This document shows positions 63,774 to 64,000 of a stretch of 64,000 nucleotides of DNA, one piece after another. The DNA comes from Chloroflexota bacterium (lineage in GTDB: Bacteria; Chloroflexota; Anaerolineae; Anaerolineales; Anaerolineaceae). The notes beneath the pieces are model-generated. The model saw only the letters and a list, made by a program, of their open reading frames with translations, made no database searches and was not told the DNA's origin. Both the position numbers and the translations under genes were made by a program. Location: NCBI GenBank assembly GCA_004347695.1, contig SLTK01000007.1, positions 1,009,493-1,073,492 on the forward strand, in the 5' to 3' direction. The stretch's first letter is position 1, and each line of letters starts with the position of its first letter.

Positions 63774-63850
63774 GGGTGCTGTCTCAAAAGAATAAATTTG
63801 TCGTTTATTCCACCACATATGCGGGATGGGATGGAACCCATCCCCTACCG
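63774..63850. mobile_element. Truncated MITE copy, inverted
   Basis: GGGTGCTGTCTCAAAAGAATAAA, then CACATATGCGGGATGGGATGGAACCCATCCCCTAC, is the right half of the 25506 element in the opposite direction; the other half is missing. A 72-codon frame over it (63678-63896) is not a gene. 63673-64000 has no other coding sequence. Confidence 0.8.
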
Positions 63851-63943
63851 TAGATACTGTCTTGATGTTGATCGGTTAGTTTTCTGGACGCTTTAAAATT
63901 CAGGTGACGAATCTGGATTACCCCCTCACCCCGAAAATGAATT

Positions 63944-63985
63944 TTGAGTGTTTTTGCGCCGCTATAGCGGCGCAAAAACACTCAA
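63944..63985. repeat. Perfect 42-bp palindrome
   Basis: Two 21-bp arms (TTGAGTGTTTTTGCGCCGC-TA and complement) meet with no loop. The T-run precedes the stem and the A-run follows it on both strands, the reverse of a terminator's order. It could form a cruciform. Confidence 0.85.
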
Positions 63986-64000
63986 TTAAGACAAACCCGC

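Noticed and set aside
63678..63896. 72-codon plus-strand frame after pcrA
   Set aside because: It runs through the truncated MITE copy, whose other copies do not code for it.
63944..63985. Terminator for pcrA
   Set aside because: It is about 270 bp past the stop, has no loop and its T-run is on the wrong side of the stem.

Overview
The window looks like a chromosome segment from an Anaerolineae-type member of the Chloroflexota. The reasons are moderate GC, secreted lipoproteins with Thr/Pro-rich linkers, an F420-type (deazaflavin) oxidoreductase, LysM surface proteins, ArsR-rhodanese regulation and many short dispersed intergenic repeats. The taxonomy is inferred from gene content and was not tested by any search. 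No prophage, CRISPR array, rRNA or complete transposase gene is visible.

Layout. 1-6.4 kb: an export cluster with a secreted CARDB-like protein, a short adaptor-like lipoprotein, a CzcA/CusA-class RND pump, another lipoprotein and a small membrane protein. 6.6-10.2 kb: a thiol/sulfur/metalloid cluster with an ArsR-rhodanese regulator, an OsmC protein, an ArsM-like methyltransferase and a persulfide-dioxygenase-like enzyme. The methyltransferase is interrupted by an in-frame TGA at the usual Cys position, followed at once by a hairpin that fits the bacterial SECIS model; I annotate it as a probable selenoprotein. 10.1-13 kb: repeat array, broken GIY-YIG gene, FMN-type split-barrel protein, PilZ protein. 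13-27 kb, mostly minus strand: subtilase, ClpP, LysM pair, GNAT, glycosyltransferase, PAS protein, APC permease, PEP-synthase/rifampicin-phosphotransferase-like enzyme and a receiver-PP2C phosphatase. These are followed by a gene-poor kilobase with a MITE, an orphan promoter and paired inverted repeats.

27-43 kb: housekeeping genes (purA, gatC-gatA, nadK, recN, mutS2, ettA), a PadR/ModB-type permease pair, the ycgN-yqeK pair and a nucleotidyltransferase whose HEPN partner is reduced to an 18-codon stub. 43-46 kb: a repeat-rich, AT-richer integration zone next to tRNA-Asn, with partial copies of the tRNA 3' end. 46-64 kb: lactate permease, holB, DMT permease, HAD phosphatase, surface proteases with a signal peptidase, a 1,059-residue ExeM/NucH-type nuclease, YjjX, a methyltransferase, a GT-C membrane protein and a PcrA/UvrD helicase.

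Several housekeeping genes (gatC, nadK, mutS2, holB, pcrA) have a -10 box only 7-9 nt before the start codon and no ribosome binding site, which suggests leaderless mRNAs. Dispersed repeats have replaced the 3' ends of at least two coding regions.
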